Shown piece by piece: positions 1 to 27,086 of a stretch of 64,000 bases of DNA. The notes under the pieces were generated by a model. That model had not been told where the DNA came from and searched no databases. It was given only the letters and a program-made list of their open reading frames with translations. Within the stretch, counting starts at the first letter, position 1; the number at the start of each line of letters is the position of its first letter. The DNA lies in the NCBI RefSeq assembly GCF_020085105.1, contig NC_058042.1:13019001-13083000 (forward strand), read 5' to 3'. The position numbers and the translations under genes are program-made. The stretch comes from Siniperca chuatsi. Lineage: Eukaryota > Chordata > Actinopteri > Centrarchiformes > Sinipercidae.

Positions 1-818
1 TTTTACACATTTCTTTGAAGAGGTGTACAGTAAATTGTGCCAAGATATGGTTTGATGCCTTTTCCAGTGTTCTGAATCCGTCCGAGTTTGTCAAACGATG
101 TTTCTAGCAGTGACACAGAAGTCTAATGCACATATGTTGTTGTTAATTAGAGCAAAGTCCCGACTCCAGCTGTGCCACTGAGAATTCCCTGTTCTCTGAG
201 CGCTGACAGAGACACAGTCGCTGACAGATGAAGCACAGCCTGCTCCTGTATGTGAGACACAACCTCGGTCCCTCACTCAGTGTCTCACTACATCTGCTTT
301 GCATTAGCATGTTGCCATGCAGGAAAAAACACAATTTTTTTGTAGTCTATTCCAGCCAATCAGGAAGTGAATTGGGGGTAGTTTCCTGTTTCCTGTGTTC
401 CCCCAGACAGTACGGACTCGGGCCCAGTAGCCTCTGTTGGTTCCCAAAATTCATGTGTTCCTCCAGGAAACTGAGAAGAGTCATCACCATAACAATAATA
501 AGTTCTCTCTCTCTCTTCTACAAATATGTTGCAGGTTTTTTAAGCTCTGAGTCATCATCCAACCGCAATCTCATGCCAAAGGACAAGACTTTGATGAAAA
601 CAATGTGATGCAAGGGTTACATAGACATTACCAGGAGAAGAGCTCTGTGGGGATCTGACTATGACTATCTCCAAGTATGACTGCTGCTAGGTTACTAGAC
701 AGTGTAAACTCTACTGAACTCAAGAGTTCATAACATAAATGTTCTTCATGAACATCAGTAAACTAACAAGTCATGACATATTGATAAAGCTGGTTTCTAG
801 GTAACATGACGTCATTTG

Positions 819-1547
819 CCGGTGGAGGAATGGAAGTACCATTATTTAAGTACTGTATTTAAGTACAAATTTCACCTACTTGTGCTTTCCTAAGTATTTC
901 CATTTGATGCCACTTTATACTTCTACTCCACTACATTTCTTTGACGGCTATAAGTTACTTGTTACTACGGTTGCAACTAACGATTATTTTCGTTATCAAT
1001 TAACTCGGCAATTATTTTCTCGATTAATCGATTAGTCTATAACATGTTAGAAAATAGTGTGCATCCCAGTTTCTCGGAGTCTGCGTCTTTAAATGTCTTT
1101 AAAAACCAAAGCTATTCAATTTACAATAATATGAAACAACGAAAAGCTGAAAATCTTCATATTTGAGAGGCTGAAAACAGCTTTTTTTTTTGCATTTTTG
1201 CTTGAAAAACAACTTAAACAATTAATCGATTATATATAATAGTTGCAGATTATTTTTTTCGATTGGCTAATCGACTTAAGTTTTGCAGCTCTACTTGTTT
1301 CTATACAAAATAAGATTTTACACCCAAAATAAGTTAAAAAAAATGAATCCACCTCGACCAACTACGACAGTAAAATGTTACTTACACAATAATGCATTAG
1401 TAATAATCCAGTAATATATAATATAACAGTGTATAACACTCACAGGGGGCATTTTTCTGCATTTAATACTTTTACTTTTGATAATTTCAGTACATTCTGG
1501 TCATGTACTTTCAGTTGTAACAGAGTACTTTACAGTATGGTATTTGG
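819..1547 (+). mobile_element. TACTTAAGTAC-type fish MITE, interrupted
   Basis: The left part (819-966) carries stepwise aagtactgtatttaagtac-like motifs and the phrase cttctactccactacattt, seen again at 6895-7062 and 29954-30090. A second element sits at 967-1290. The right part resumes with acttttgataatttcagtac and ends near 1547. It is non-coding and non-autonomous. Confidence 0.6.
967..1290 (+). mobile_element. ATTAATCGATTA-type MITE, copy 1 (nested)
   Basis: The element starts ggttgcaactaacgatta and ends near gttttgcagctct. The interior is AT-rich with repeated attaatcgatta motifs. The flanks ttgttact and ttgtttct look like an imperfect 8-bp target duplication, which suggests hAT-type mobilisation. 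Other copies lie at 2228-2525 (inverted), 29220-29531 and 62790-62966. Confidence 0.6.
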
Positions 1548-1818
1548 TTTTGGTGGCATTGGTCGTCCACTCTTTCAGTTTTCATTCAAAGGAACTCAAC
1601 ACTGCTGGCTGACTGAACATTCATTCAGCAAGTGCAGCAATCTAATGAGGCCTTTGTGATTTAACATTACAACTCTCTCTGGAGTTACAGGTCTGAGCAT
1701 ATTATCTCACTGGGGCTGGATTAGTTGATAAACTCAAGTCAGGGTGGTTCTCTCTCCAGCTGTTTCGCAGGGATGCTGCAGCCAATTTTAACAGCAGGTA
1801 AGGAGCTGGAAAATACAG

Positions 1819-1851
1819 GCTGATGTACAAAGCCAAACTTTGTACATCAGC
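1819..1851. repeat. Perfect 14-bp inverted repeat, 5-nt loop
   Basis: The left arm gctgatgtacaaag (1819-1832) is exactly complementary to the right arm ctttgtacatcagc (1838-1851), with the loop ccaaa. It lies in rasa3 intron 1, and no function is known. Confidence 0.8.
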
Positions 1852-2227
1852 TCAACTAAAAAAAGGGGCCACGTGAGTGTTTTTGTCTACTGCCGGCTGG
1901 CATCTTCACACAGCCCCACAGCTTGTATGTGTGTTTATTGTCATTTTTTCCTCTGCTCATCCCTTCTGTCGCATGTTTGGAGTCACAACAAATCGGACAG
2001 CACAGCCAGGATGAACCGGGTGCCAGATGTCAGTGAAAACGAGTGGAGAAGGCCCCAAACGTCCTGTATTGACCCAATGTAACAGTTAGAGCACACAGAG
2101 GAAATGATTGTTTGCTTTGAATGTTTTGATATTAAAAAGGGGGAAAAAACATGTTATCAAACAGGTCAGACTGCAGCATTTTAGACTTCTTCCCCTAACA
2201 AAAAAAACACTATAGGCCTAATGTTTA

Positions 2228-2525
2228 CAGCTGAAACAATTAGTCGAATAATCGATTAGTCGATTGACGGGAAATTTATCAATTTACCATTTCAACACTT
2301 TCCCAAGCAAAGCTTTTATTGGTTTTGTATCACAATTAAAATCATTTTAAATTGTTGGCTTTTTGACTGTCGGTTGGACAAAACAAACTATTTGAAGACG
2401 TCACCTTGGTCGCTGGGAACTTATTATTGGTACTGTTCACTTTTTTCTGACATTTTGTACGCTAATCGACTAATCAAGAAAATAATCTTCTGATTAATAG
2501 ATAATGAAAGTAATCATTAGTTGAA
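2228..2525 (-). mobile_element. ATTAATCGATTA-type MITE, copy 2
   Basis: This is the same family as 967-1290 in the opposite orientation. It begins cagctgaaacaattagtcg and ends with taatcattagttgaaaac. It is non-coding and lies in rasa3 intron 1. Confidence 0.6.
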
Positions 2526-3348
2526 AACTTAACTTTAATATTGTACATGGCAAAAGTGTCTGTGTAACTTAAAAGTAAGCTTATGGCAACTTTATTTTTC
2601 TCTCCTGTTTTAATTTCTTCCCCATAGTATTATTATTATCTATTGTAATCTATGAGATACATGTGGTTAGGAACTCTATGTAATTACTACATTTTTTCTT
2701 AAGATCAGGGAAATGTACTTCTTGTACAGGCATGCCAATTTCTGAATTGCATAAAAACACTGGCCTCTCCACTAAATCCTTCATTGCAAACTGTACTCCT
2801 CCTCATGGCTCCATTCACAAGATATGCATGCACCACATGCCTCCTACAAACCAAGTGTACCCACCAGCTAGATATCTAAATATAGAAATCTGGGCTAACA
2901 ATCAATCGACAGTTAAGCATGAAGCTGTTTGGACGGGGGGGCGACTGCAGTTAAGGTAAGGTTTATTTGATCTGAAGTGTCCAGAAAAAAGCATCTGGAT
3001 ATGTGCGGAGCCTTTATGTCGCACAGCCTGTTAAATATCACCCAGCGTGTTCAGATCAGTTCAAGTCTCCATATGTAGATCTCTAACACTGCTTTCTTAT
3101 GCCAGCTACCAAATTCCCACAAGACTTGAATCTCTCAATTTTTCCCTTTTACATTTTCAGTTTTACAATTTGCGGTTTACAGTCTGTGCGCTGAGGGGAA
3201 AGCGTGTGATCTGAATCACAATAACAGCAGGAACAAGACAGATCTGTCCCCCTCCAGTCTCCAGCCCGCACTGCCTGCCTGCTTGGCCCGTTAATATGGA
3301 GCCATCCATTGAGGCGCTCAGACTGGGGGTAGGGATTTTTCTTCTTAC

Positions 3349-3403
3349 CTATTTTTATTTTAACGCTCTGGAAAACCCGGAGACCTTCCTCTTCTACCGC
3401 CAT
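3349..3403 (-). CDS. rasa3: rasa3 coding exon 1 (partial gene)
   Basis: This is the first coding exon of Ras GTPase-activating protein 3 (GAP1-IP4BP), a membrane-associated GAP with two C2 domains, a RasGAP domain and a PH/Btk region. The minus strand reads MAVEEEGLRVFQSVKIKI and then one base of the next codon. This matches the start of human RASA3 with E for D at residue 5, and it opens the first C2 domain. The exon ends at a good donor, G|gtaagaag, in phase 1. The rest of the gene lies beyond the left edge, so 1-3348 is intron 1. The identification rests on only 18 residues, but they are distinctive. Confidence 0.85.
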
Positions 3404-3760
3404 GCTTCCCCCGTGGTTCTTTCCCTTTTGACGACTAGATAAAGACAGTCCTCCACGGTGGTCGGTTCTGGCCTCTCCAGCGCACGGATATTCCAGAGGT
3501 TTTGCACATCTATGCTCTCCGGACAGCAATCATACTCCGGCCCGACCACTGCTGGTGCTGCTGACTGGTTGAGAACAAGCGAGCAGATTCAGCTTCAGTC
3601 CCGCAGCAGCAGCAGCAGCGGCGCCAGTGGAGGTGTGGCTCCACACAACACCGCCCACACATGTGTATGAAGGGTGATCCGTGGCGCAAAGAGTAGGAGT
3701 AGAGGAAGTGGTGTCATTGTGAAATTGAAGACAGCCGAAGTCCACTCTCCCAAACATATA
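3404..3760 (-). promoter_or_regulatory. rasa3: rasa3 5' UTR and probable promoter
   Basis: This GC-richer stretch lies just upstream of the rasa3 start codon on the minus strand, in an AT-rich neighbourhood. It contains a short CAG/CTG run at about 3602-3619. No TATA box is evident. The transcription start was not located; promoter status is inferred from position and base composition. Confidence 0.45.
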
Positions 3761-4861
3761 TTAATAATAATGATGATAATGTGGTTATTTGCCAATAACT
3801 TAAACATAATTTAGTTATATAGCAGAAATGTATGTTTTTTTAATGCAGATTTGCACAGAAATTGCAGATGGAAATTCTGTTCATAAAAATGCTCTGAGAT
3901 GGATTACAGGCTCAAGATCTCTGGATTGGTCATATCCCTGGAAACATTGAGTTCCTGTCTCACAACACTTCATTTTAACCCCTTGCAGCCCAGTGCCCTT
4001 GCACACTTGCTGTAATGACAGTAAGCACTTCAGGCAGGTCACAGAAATACCAAAGGGCCACAATGGCCCAGTCCACAAGTCCAGAGGGTGGACAACATGC
4101 ATTCAGCCTCTGTTCCACTAGTACAGTGGTTCTTTTTTTCATGCCCTCTTTGGAAACCAAATCAAATTCATGCCCACGTACCTCCCTGTCCTGCATTACC
4201 CAGTTTCATTTTAATCAATGAATAACTAAGTAAGTAAAGTTTATTTAAAATCATAAAAACAGTGAAAGAAACGACAATAAAACATAAGCAACAACAACAA
4301 TATATGGGAGCAACAACATTGGGGAAACTAGCAACAAAACAAGCATTATCTAGATATAATGTTTTCTAGAATATGAACGGGATCTTCACACGTGTTTCTT
4401 GTGAGTTACTACTGATCCAAATGAAAAATACTAAATGTTTCCCAAACTACCCAAAAAGTTTTTAGACACAAAAGACATTGACAGTGAACTCGAGAGCAAG
4501 ATAGGCTTAGTCATATTTCAGATTTTTCTTTGCTTCCCTGTCAAAACATCATTCATTTTGCTAGAATAAACTGTGATAATGTAAATATTGATCATCCAGA
4601 ACATTAAAAAAAAAAGTTTGTATATTTTTTCATGCCTGCCACTTATAACAATCAGTTGTGACAACATACTTTTTCTCTCTCTTTTGTTTTTTCATATAAC
4701 CATCACTACTGGGTAAATGAGAATTACAGCTAGTATCCCTGTTTCTCAAAACAGTGTTCAGGTCAGGATGCCATGTCAAGTGCCAAAGGGCCACAGTATG
4801 TATAGTTATGAGACATGTTGTATTTAATTCGTTTGTTTGAATTGTTTTGTTTTGTTAGATT

Positions 4862-4984
4862 TTTGGGGACTTTTTGCATTTATTTGATAGGAACAGCTGA
4901 AGAGAGACAGGAAATGTGGGAGAGAGAGAGAGAGGCGATGACATGCAAGCACACTCTACCAGGTGAGCCACTGGGACACCCCTG
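4862..4984 (-). mobile_element. tRNA-head SINE remnant
   Basis: On the minus strand the stretch begins ggggtgtcccagtggctcac and continues ctggtagagtg, which resembles a tRNA A-box region. A pyrimidine-rich middle (ctctctctctctcccac) and a tail ending in caaataaatgcaaaaag follow. The B-box part is missing, so this is a decayed copy of a common fish SINE-like family. Confidence 0.5.
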
Positions 4985-6894
4985 TTGTATTTGATTTGTA
5001 TTTAAAAGTGAATCTCCTCACTTATTAGCGAGAGCAATATGCTTACAAGCAACTTCACATTTAGTAACTTTGGCAGCAGCTACCAGCACATCAAAACACC
5101 ATGCGCCAAGTACCATCCACTGGCCAAAACCCGTGTCCAACAGACACGTTGTTGTATGTTGAAATATCTGACATACCAAATCCCCTCAAAAATAGCAGCA
5201 ATGGAGTTGTGGATGACACTGCTTCCCCTCTTCCTGCTCTTCTTTGGAGTTAATCACCCCTCATATATACGCTTCAATGTTCCTGCTCCTCTTTGGCATC
5301 AATCGCCCCTCATAATAGCTACAACGTCATGAGCATGGCTAGACTGGCTGAATTGACAAGAACTAGCTCACAATGTTGAATGATTTAGAAAATATAATTG
5401 TAGCCGCTGGCAAAGCTAGCTCACCATACTCCAATACATCAGCTTTTTATTTGTACCCTCCCCCTCTCTGAGAATTGGCAATGCATCATCTGTGGCTGTT
5501 CAGTGAGTGTGAGTGTTACTCCCCCTTTATGGGCCCCACATGCAGCAGCACGGGCCTGACTCTACTGGATTTCCTCAGATTGTTTCCTACATCAAATAGA
5601 CTGCAGATGCAAAAAGCAACAAAACAGTTTTATACTGTTATTTCTGTGGAGCTGATGATCTATTGTTATTCCCATGATCTGAGCTTTGCAGGCTGTAAAT
5701 GACCAAGGATTAGCCTTACTCCTATTTGAACAACTGCTGTATGCTTTAAAATCTGTCACAAGTGTCTGAAATCTTTCACAGGGAGAGTCAACACACATCA
5801 GCTTTGGCCTAAACTGAATCGACGGCCACGCTTCATGCAGCAAAATGTAAATTTGTGTTTAGTCAGGGTTTTACAGTGTCGCCTCACAGTGACTGAAAAA
5901 TGAGACAAAATGCACAAAGAAAACAAAGATGTCCCTTAAAATTAACTTAAACATCAACCTGTAATTACTGAGTGATTGTTGGTAACTTTAAAAGATGATT
6001 TGTTTGGTTGTGTGTTATGTTTCATACAACCTAAATTTAACTCCATAAACAGACAGTGTGCATCAATAATACTGAGCAACATACGTTAACTTATTTTCAT
6101 ATATTGCAGTCATTGTCTTTGTTATCTATTCAGATTATTCTGTTCAAGTGTGCAAATCTCCACTAACTCAAGGGAGGAATCATCATCAAACACAGTGTTT
6201 GAGAGAGAGATCAAGTTTGTGTCTCTCAGCGTTCCACAGTTGTAATTAAAAATGCTATTATTTATCTGAATCACCCCCAAACTCTTGTCAAACTACCTTG
6301 GTGACAGACAGAGCTAATGGAAACATAACCTCCATGGCTGAGGTAGCTATAGAGCTAAAAGAGGTGTTCCTAAAGGCAGTCACAAAACAAGACAGCAATA
6401 ACCTGCAAAGAATAAGTGGTTCCTGTTTGTCCTGTTGACACTGATCTTGAGCCAAATTGAACAGATGGAAGAATAGACCAGGTGCTGTCCTGCCTGGTGG
6501 GATCCATTCAGGTGAAAGGCGTACGGTCATCATCAGCCCACACTTAAGCCTATTGGGCCACGCCTCTGAGATCACTATGACCACATTCCTCAAAATAGCC
6601 CGACTCTGGTCTGGAACGCTCTACAAACCCAGCTGGCTGAACCCAACCCAGCAGAGATGTGGGACTAAAGAACAGTAGGACAGTCTCTCTACCAGGAACG
6701 ACAGTTAGCTGCAGGGCGTCTGCTGCCGGCCAAGGTGTTAGGATTAGCTGTGACTCCTTTAGAACAGCTCTAAATCTAATGAGGCTATATGTCTCATCGC
6801 TACCGTTAGCCTGTTAGACCCTCTTCAAGAAGAGAAATTACAGCCTCCACACAGCAACAACTCTGCCATGCACTATAGTTAACAGAACGCAGTA

Positions 6895-7617
6895 GAGGAA
6901 ACTAAGTACATTTATTCAAGCATAGCACTTAAATACAGTTTTGAGGTACATGTACTTTCTTTGAGTATATCCATTTTATGCTACTTATATATTTTCAGAG
7001 AGAAATATTGTACTTTTTACTCCACTACATTATTTGACAGCTTCGGTTTCTAGTTACTTTGCAGACTCATCATCATCAGTGGTGGAAAGTAACTAACTAC
7101 ATTTACTGAAGTACTGTACTTAAGTACAATTTTTTAGTACGTATACTTTAGTTCAATCAGCCAATCCTTTTGGCTTGTGACCACTTACAAAAAGCAGTGT
7201 CCAGTTGGTGCATCTTGTCACATTTCAGATGTCTATGAGTTGTTAGCAGTTCCACCAAAGAGACATCTCACCTCTAAGCTTCTAACATGGTTTCATTTAA
7301 ATAACTGTTCAAGGTCTAAAGAGGTAAAATTATCCAATATTTCACAAAAAACAGCAATAATTAGAGAAAACTAAAAAAAAAAAAAATTAACACAGATTTG
7401 TGTAGCAGAGCTATGTTTTTTCTTCTTTCCTCTCCCATTAATCTCCTCACAACCCTTCAGATATATCTTGTGACCCTTTGGAGGGGGCGACCCCTAGATT
7501 GGGAACCACTGGACTAAACTAGCAAACTGTACATAGGACCTTTACTTCTAACAGTGTATTTTTACATTATTGTTTTGGTACTTTTACTTAAGGAACTGAA
7601 TACTTCTCCCACCAGTG
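6895..7617 (+). mobile_element. Two TACTTAAG-type MITE copies in tandem, one interrupted
   Basis: A first partial copy (6895-7062) is followed by a second that starts cagtggtggaaagtaac at 7079 and ends acttctcccaccagtg at 7617. Those two ends form a terminal inverted repeat. The interior from about 7150 to 7520 differs from the family and ends gattgggaaccactgg, a hAT-like terminus, so another element has inserted. No coding capacity was seen. Confidence 0.5.
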
Positions 7618-10600
7618 CAGATCATTAATACAAAACATTAAGTTATGATACATTATTAAAGAATAAACTACCAAACAGTATCTTAAGTAGTATTTGATGA
7701 AATATTTGATTAAAAAAATATAGAGTTCTTTTTTCAACACTGACTGAATGTGCATACTGTGTGTATATCAGTGATGCAGTTAACAACATGGGTTATGTGC
7801 CTCCTCTAAAACTCTGTGGCTATTTTCATAGATAATAACCATGGTGCTATCCATATTGTATAAATAACCTCTCAAGACAAGTTTATTTTGAAGAAAAACT
7901 TGGTGATAGCATGGTGGAAAACAGTTATAATGTAGGTCCTTTATGTTTGCCACATCCTGTCAGTGGCATGTTTTTGCAGCAAGTAGCAAGATGGGAGAGC
8001 GATTTGGCCTCTAACTTCATTTGAAGTTGATTTAGCCCAGCAGGTAAAGCGATATCGCTCCTCTTGACTATAACTTTGCATGCACAGATGTAACACCAGT
8101 CAAATCACCATAATACAAGACTACAATGCAAGAGTGAAGGGTTGCCACTATCATGACATACCAGCCAAAGTAGCATCATATCTGCAAGCAAAAATGGGAG
8201 GAGGAGAATACAGTTTTTTGTAGCTGTATGCACGGCATCACATAGGGAAATAATGCTTTAAAGACGTTTATGAAAAGCATATATTTCAGTTTAGCTAAAG
8301 GGGCTACGCCCTGTGGTAAACCACAAGCCTGTGTGTGTAACTGCATGTGTGTGTGAGTGTTAATGGTATAAAACAGAAAAGCAGAGAAGCCCCTCATACT
8401 TTGGAGGTCTAATTTATCTTGAGCAAAAAAGTGAACAATGATATCAAAATATGTGTCTAAGTATAAACATGGCATCAAACAGTGTATGTAGCATATGTGT
8501 TTGCATATATATGTATGTGTTTGTCTGACAATGCAGAGCCATTGACAGAAAGAGGAAGAGAAGGCAGATGCTGATCCTAAGCAGATTAGTGAAAGGATGC
8601 TGTTGTTTTATTATGCACAAGCCAGCCACTAGAGCAGCGTTTGAGGGCGTTGGCACAGTTAAAATAACTGTACACTTACAAATAACCCTCCCTACTGTGG
8701 CTTGTGCTATTTTCTGTAGTACGAGCACACACTGTAACGTACATTGTACACATGTGTATGGATATAATGTGTATAATGAGAGAGAGACAGAGAGTACAAG
8801 TTAGGGAATTAACAAGTAAAATCTGTGTGAATAGAGCATGAATCACATCTAAGAAGAATGCATGTGATTTGATATGTGAAAAGAACACCAATACAACTTT
8901 AATTAACGTCTCTGGGTACATAGTTATCTTTAATATATCCAACTCACATAAGCAGAACCTCTATGTTGATCAGATTTGTTATTTTTGATTTGATTGTTTC
9001 CACCCTCCTCCATTCTCAACACGGCATCTGTAGGAAATAAAATATACAAAAAGCAGAAATCGTGCTGTAGGCTAGAAGTGGGGTTACAGAAAAACTAATG
9101 AGCAACACATGCAGATATGCTGATAGTCCTTTCTTCTGTCCTTAAACCACAGATCCAAACATTTATCCAAACACAACCTTTTTGTTCATCTGCCTCAGTC
9201 TCTGTTTGTAAATAAGAGAACAAAAGATAAAATGACTATATTTTATCAGTTTACTTAAGATTGTAAGATTCAGTTAAAATCTGGAGTCAGAGGTGATCTG
9301 TAGTTTAGATACAGAAAGAAAGAAGGAAGCGAACACAGAGCAGTATATATGTATACTAAGCAGAGCTGACTTGAGACAGAGGTGAACTAAGTAATTGCTT
9401 AAGGCCAGAAGGTTAACCAAACCAGAAAATTAAAGATCGCTGTTTAAGTGATAAATCTGTATCTCAAAAATGTAAACCTTCCTGACACTAAGAAAACATG
9501 CTTGTTTATGTTTGTTTGCTTTATTATTCAGTTGTTTGAAGGCTTTTATGAACCTAGGAGGTTGAGAATGGTGTCATTTCATGGAGGAGTTTGTAATCAT
9601 TCAATCAAATGTGAGGTCCAATTCAAACTATAAAGTGCATTTTCTGCTTGTGGTTGGTGCAAGCAGCTACTCCTCAAAGGATGGATGTTTACACGAAGAC
9701 TTGTTTTGATAAAGTTGATAAACTTTTGACATCAATGTCCATTATGTTGTCCTTAATTATGGAACAAAATCTATTTATTTTGAATTGTAGCAGCAGTACT
9801 GCCAAACATTACTATGAATGACTTCAGCTTAGTATAGTCAGCCCTTAGGAGCAAAGAGCACAAAGTGTGACTGCAGCAATCACACAACTATCAGTATTAT
9901 AGCACCACCTAGTGTAAACTTATCAGGCAGTGAATCCAACTACAAGATTTACAGGATGGAGGTAGTAGTCCCGATATTTTAGGCGTTGATTAAGTGATAC
10001 ACAGATTGGATTTCCTGAGCCTCAACGCTGCTCATTACATCTCCTGATGATTCTCCAAGCTGCTATTTAGTTATTTTGTTCTTGAAGTTCAAAGACAGTT
10101 CAGCTGACAGCTCATGTGATAGTTACTGATAAAACACCATCCAAATTATGGTACACTCATACCTTGGTCTAGCACAAAAAAGGTAGACTACTAGTGGCCC
10201 CTGGCAGCAGTTTTAAAAGGCCAGATATTGACACGCGTCCCCAAACTTTGATGAAATGCAGGCTACGCCCATGATCTACTGAGCCAGTTCCAAAACTTTT
10301 TGTACCCATTAGTCATTTAGACCCCAAAATATGTAATAAAAAATAGGGCCTCTGTTTTTTCAGTTTGTGTTGTGTAAAGTGTTTAAATGTTCCTTATAAT
10401 CAAACAAATTTAAGTTTGATCAAACTGCCACATGGTGAACTTGGGGCCTCTGGGATCCAGAGAGTTCAGGGTCCGGGCTTTTACCACTAGATTAGCCAGC
10501 CTTGGGTATACAGGTATGATCAGCAAAACATTGTGATGATATATAAAGGTAGCTCAAACATTTTAAGCGACATAATGTTAGAAGGCCTACTGAGTAAAGG

Positions 10601-10727
10601 TTACAGAGTAATGTGGCTGTGCAGGGGAACCGCACTGGCCCTTTAAACAGCTCTCCTCCCCGTCTCTCCCAGCGTCTTGCTCTCTTCCCCATTTCGCTGC
10701 TTTGTTTTCATTGTCGCTCTTCTGATC
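10601..10727 (+). promoter_or_regulatory. tpp2: tpp2 5' UTR and core promoter region
   Basis: A pyrimidine-rich stretch (ctctcctccccgtctctccc and similar) directly precedes the tpp2 ATG, and the sequence becomes GC-rich across exon 1. No TATA box is obvious at the expected distance. The transcription start was not determined. Confidence 0.4.
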
Positions 10728-24744
<14,017 letters not shown>

Positions 24745-24803
<59 letters not shown>

Positions 24804-25250
24804 TGAGCAGCATGGCCATACACGGTCCATTACATGGTAACTTCGATCTTATGTCCCTCAGGGTCACATGGTCTATGCATCTGGTTTTTCAAAATGTAGA
24901 TGTAGGTGAACACCAAAATGAATGGTAACACTGAGTGTAAATGGTTTGATGCGCTCGACACCTTTTATAGGGCGAGGGATCAAGTTCGTCCTGTCTTTTT
25001 AATGTTTTGTTGAACATCACATGAACGTCACATTTAATGCTCAAAACTCTTGCCAAGGCTTGTTGATACTGTAGCTCAGTGCTTTCTTAGTTGGGTGTTG
25101 AATCCTTTTATTTTGGTGTCATCTACACAGTTGGAAGCTTTCACATCCACCCATTCTCAGCTGTCCGGACTCTGTATCATATAAATAACCTCATTCTCCT
25201 GTGTAAATACTATAAAAGGACCAGTGTGGACTCCAGGGATGCATCCCAAG

Positions 25251-25281
<31 letters not shown>

Positions 25282-25410
25282 GCAAAAAATCGACAGCAGA
25301 AAAACTGGTCATTATGAGGAGGGGAGGACTTGCTGCTGCACGATATTCGGACAGACGAGGGCACGCAGAGTCTACCTGATCCCTGAAATAAAAGGGAGGC
25401 TTGGACAGAA
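24745..25410 (+). other. tpp2: tpp2 3' UTR with (CA)n run and polyA signal
   Basis: A long CA microsatellite begins a few bases after the stop codon (about 24747-24800). An oligo-A tract lies at about 25258-25282. The first good AATAAA is at 25387-25392, followed by a T/GT-rich stretch. Later AATAAA copies (for example about 26819) could give longer UTRs. The signal choice is inferred. Confidence 0.5.
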
Positions 25411-27086
25411 CTTAATATCTTTTTTCTTTGTTTTTTGATTGTTCCAGCCAGGCCAGGCTGATAAAATTAATATTTAGTCTTGTCTGTCTTTTTAGGCTCA
25501 GACTCGTGTATGCAGTCTCAGAACACAAAACAGTGTTGAGGTGCCTTTCTACATGTACCTTACCTTTTCTGATGGGATGAAAAACAATGCGTGGGTTTTG
25601 ACCACAGGAAGCTGCAGAATCAGTAGCGTCAGTCAACACTCAGCCACTCGCAGTTATTTCACCCATCAGCCTTTGGTGTCAAATGTGGTTTTAAAGCTCA
25701 TTTCGGCTGTATGACGTGTTCGTGCACTGTATGCAGGCCGTCAGTGACTAATAGGTAATAGGAAGCCACAAACACACTTTCTTGGCTTCTACTTACCCCC
25801 CAGAGGTGTTGGCCACCCACTTCATACTACTGTTACCTGAGTAGCACATTTGACGACCATCCAACTGACCTCACTATCACAACAGATGCAGTTGTGGGCA
25901 GCGGTAGGATGTTCAGATCAGATTTCATTGTAAAATGTTCACACAGTGTTAGACGTTTCTCTGCAGCATTCAAAATGTTGCATTTGTACACAGTGTCATA
26001 AAATAATGTACATACACATAACGTAAAAAATAGTCAGATGCAATAGGTATATAATACAAATATTATTCTAATTGATGTATTTTGCATATATGCATGTCTT
26101 CTAGGATGTTAGGAAAAAAAACTGTTTTATTTGGAAGCAGATTTTAGTTTGTCTCAATTTGAAAGATTTTAAATCCCAAACAAGATTCTGACGATATCCA
26201 CTGGTGTTACTTTCATGAGTGTGTGTTTGTGAATGACTTTACGTGTACTTGTGAGCATATTCTGTGTACATGAACATTTTCTCCCAACAGAACTGAAATG
26301 ATAGCCATTTAGAGGGGGTATGAGAATTGTTTTTTTTCTTCAGATACCTTATTTACTTTAAAGGACTGTGCCAGTGGTTTTATACGTTTTAACTGATTTA
26401 CTACAAATCACATATACTTTACCTCACAGCTAACCGTTTTGCATATTATCTTATTTAGACCAGGCAGCTGTTGGGTTTCATTAATTTCTTCACAATATAA
26501 TAATATTAGCTGACTTCCTAAACTTGCTTGAGTTGTATAAATCTATAGTGAACACCAAGTCTGCATTAAAGGCCCTGAAAACCACATTTCTCCATCTTTT
26601 TACTATGAGCGATGGGGTCCTACATGAACACACAAACAAGTTGGAACAGTTTTCATTATTTCACATGAGAGATTTCTGTTTCAGAGGTTTGAGGTGGTAC
26701 AGGCCTATTTCTCAGCACTAATCAGGATTTACCAATCTTTTAATGAAAACATAATTTAACTACACCCACACAGTCCTGATGAAGCAGATTAGCTGAGTTT
26801 TTGAATGTTAAACTCTTAATAAATAATAACCAACAATGTTTTTTTCCACCACTAACTTTAACTTTGATTGGTGCTTGTTTAGTCATGAACATTAAGTGTC
26901 AAAGTACATATTCGAAACCACGTTTTCAGGGGATTTCTTTTATTGAAGTTGCGATGTTGCTGCTTGGCAGTACAGTGTAAATGCATTTTGATTTGAAAAG
27001 TCTTCAGAGCTTCACTCTGCAAAGAAAATGCAACTCAGACAACAATGAATGCAGACTTCATGTTCACTGTGATGAAACACAACTTG

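Larger units (their letters stand above)
1..3348 (-). other. rasa3: rasa3 intron 1 (partial), repeat-rich
   Basis: No coding exon was seen here. The stretch holds a TACTTAAGTAC-type repeat broken by a second MITE (819-1547), another MITE copy (2228-2525) and a perfect 14-bp hairpin (1819-1851). Open frames in it are short and match nothing recognised. Confidence 0.6.
3761..10600. other. Intergenic region rasa3 - tpp2
   Basis: No gene was recognised. The region holds a SINE remnant (4862-4984), TACTTAAG-type repeats (6895-7617), fragments with hAT-like ends (about 4130 and 7490), and a weak tRNA-like stretch (about 10420-10502, minus strand). The remainder is AT-rich DNA with only short open frames. 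Confidence 0.6.

Noticed and set aside
3595-3620. CAG/CTG run as a coding Gln or Leu tract
   Set aside because: It lies upstream of the rasa3 start codon in the 5' UTR or promoter, and no supported exon covers it.
8030-8100. tRNA-like head (agcccagcaggtaaagcg)
   Set aside because: Only an A-box resemblance; there is no B box or tail to support a gene or a SINE call.
10420-10502. tRNA gene on the minus strand
   Set aside because: There is an A-box-like ggctaatctagtggtaa, but the B box is poor and no cloverleaf forms. At best it is a SINE remnant.
10677-10727. In-frame hydrophobic extension upstream of the tpp2 ATG that looks like a signal peptide
   Set aside because: It begins with TTG, not ATG. 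TPP2 is cytosolic and the family start is at 10728.
24747-24800. Possible CRISPR-like or satellite array
   Set aside because: It is a simple CA dinucleotide run in the tpp2 3' UTR; there are no spacers.
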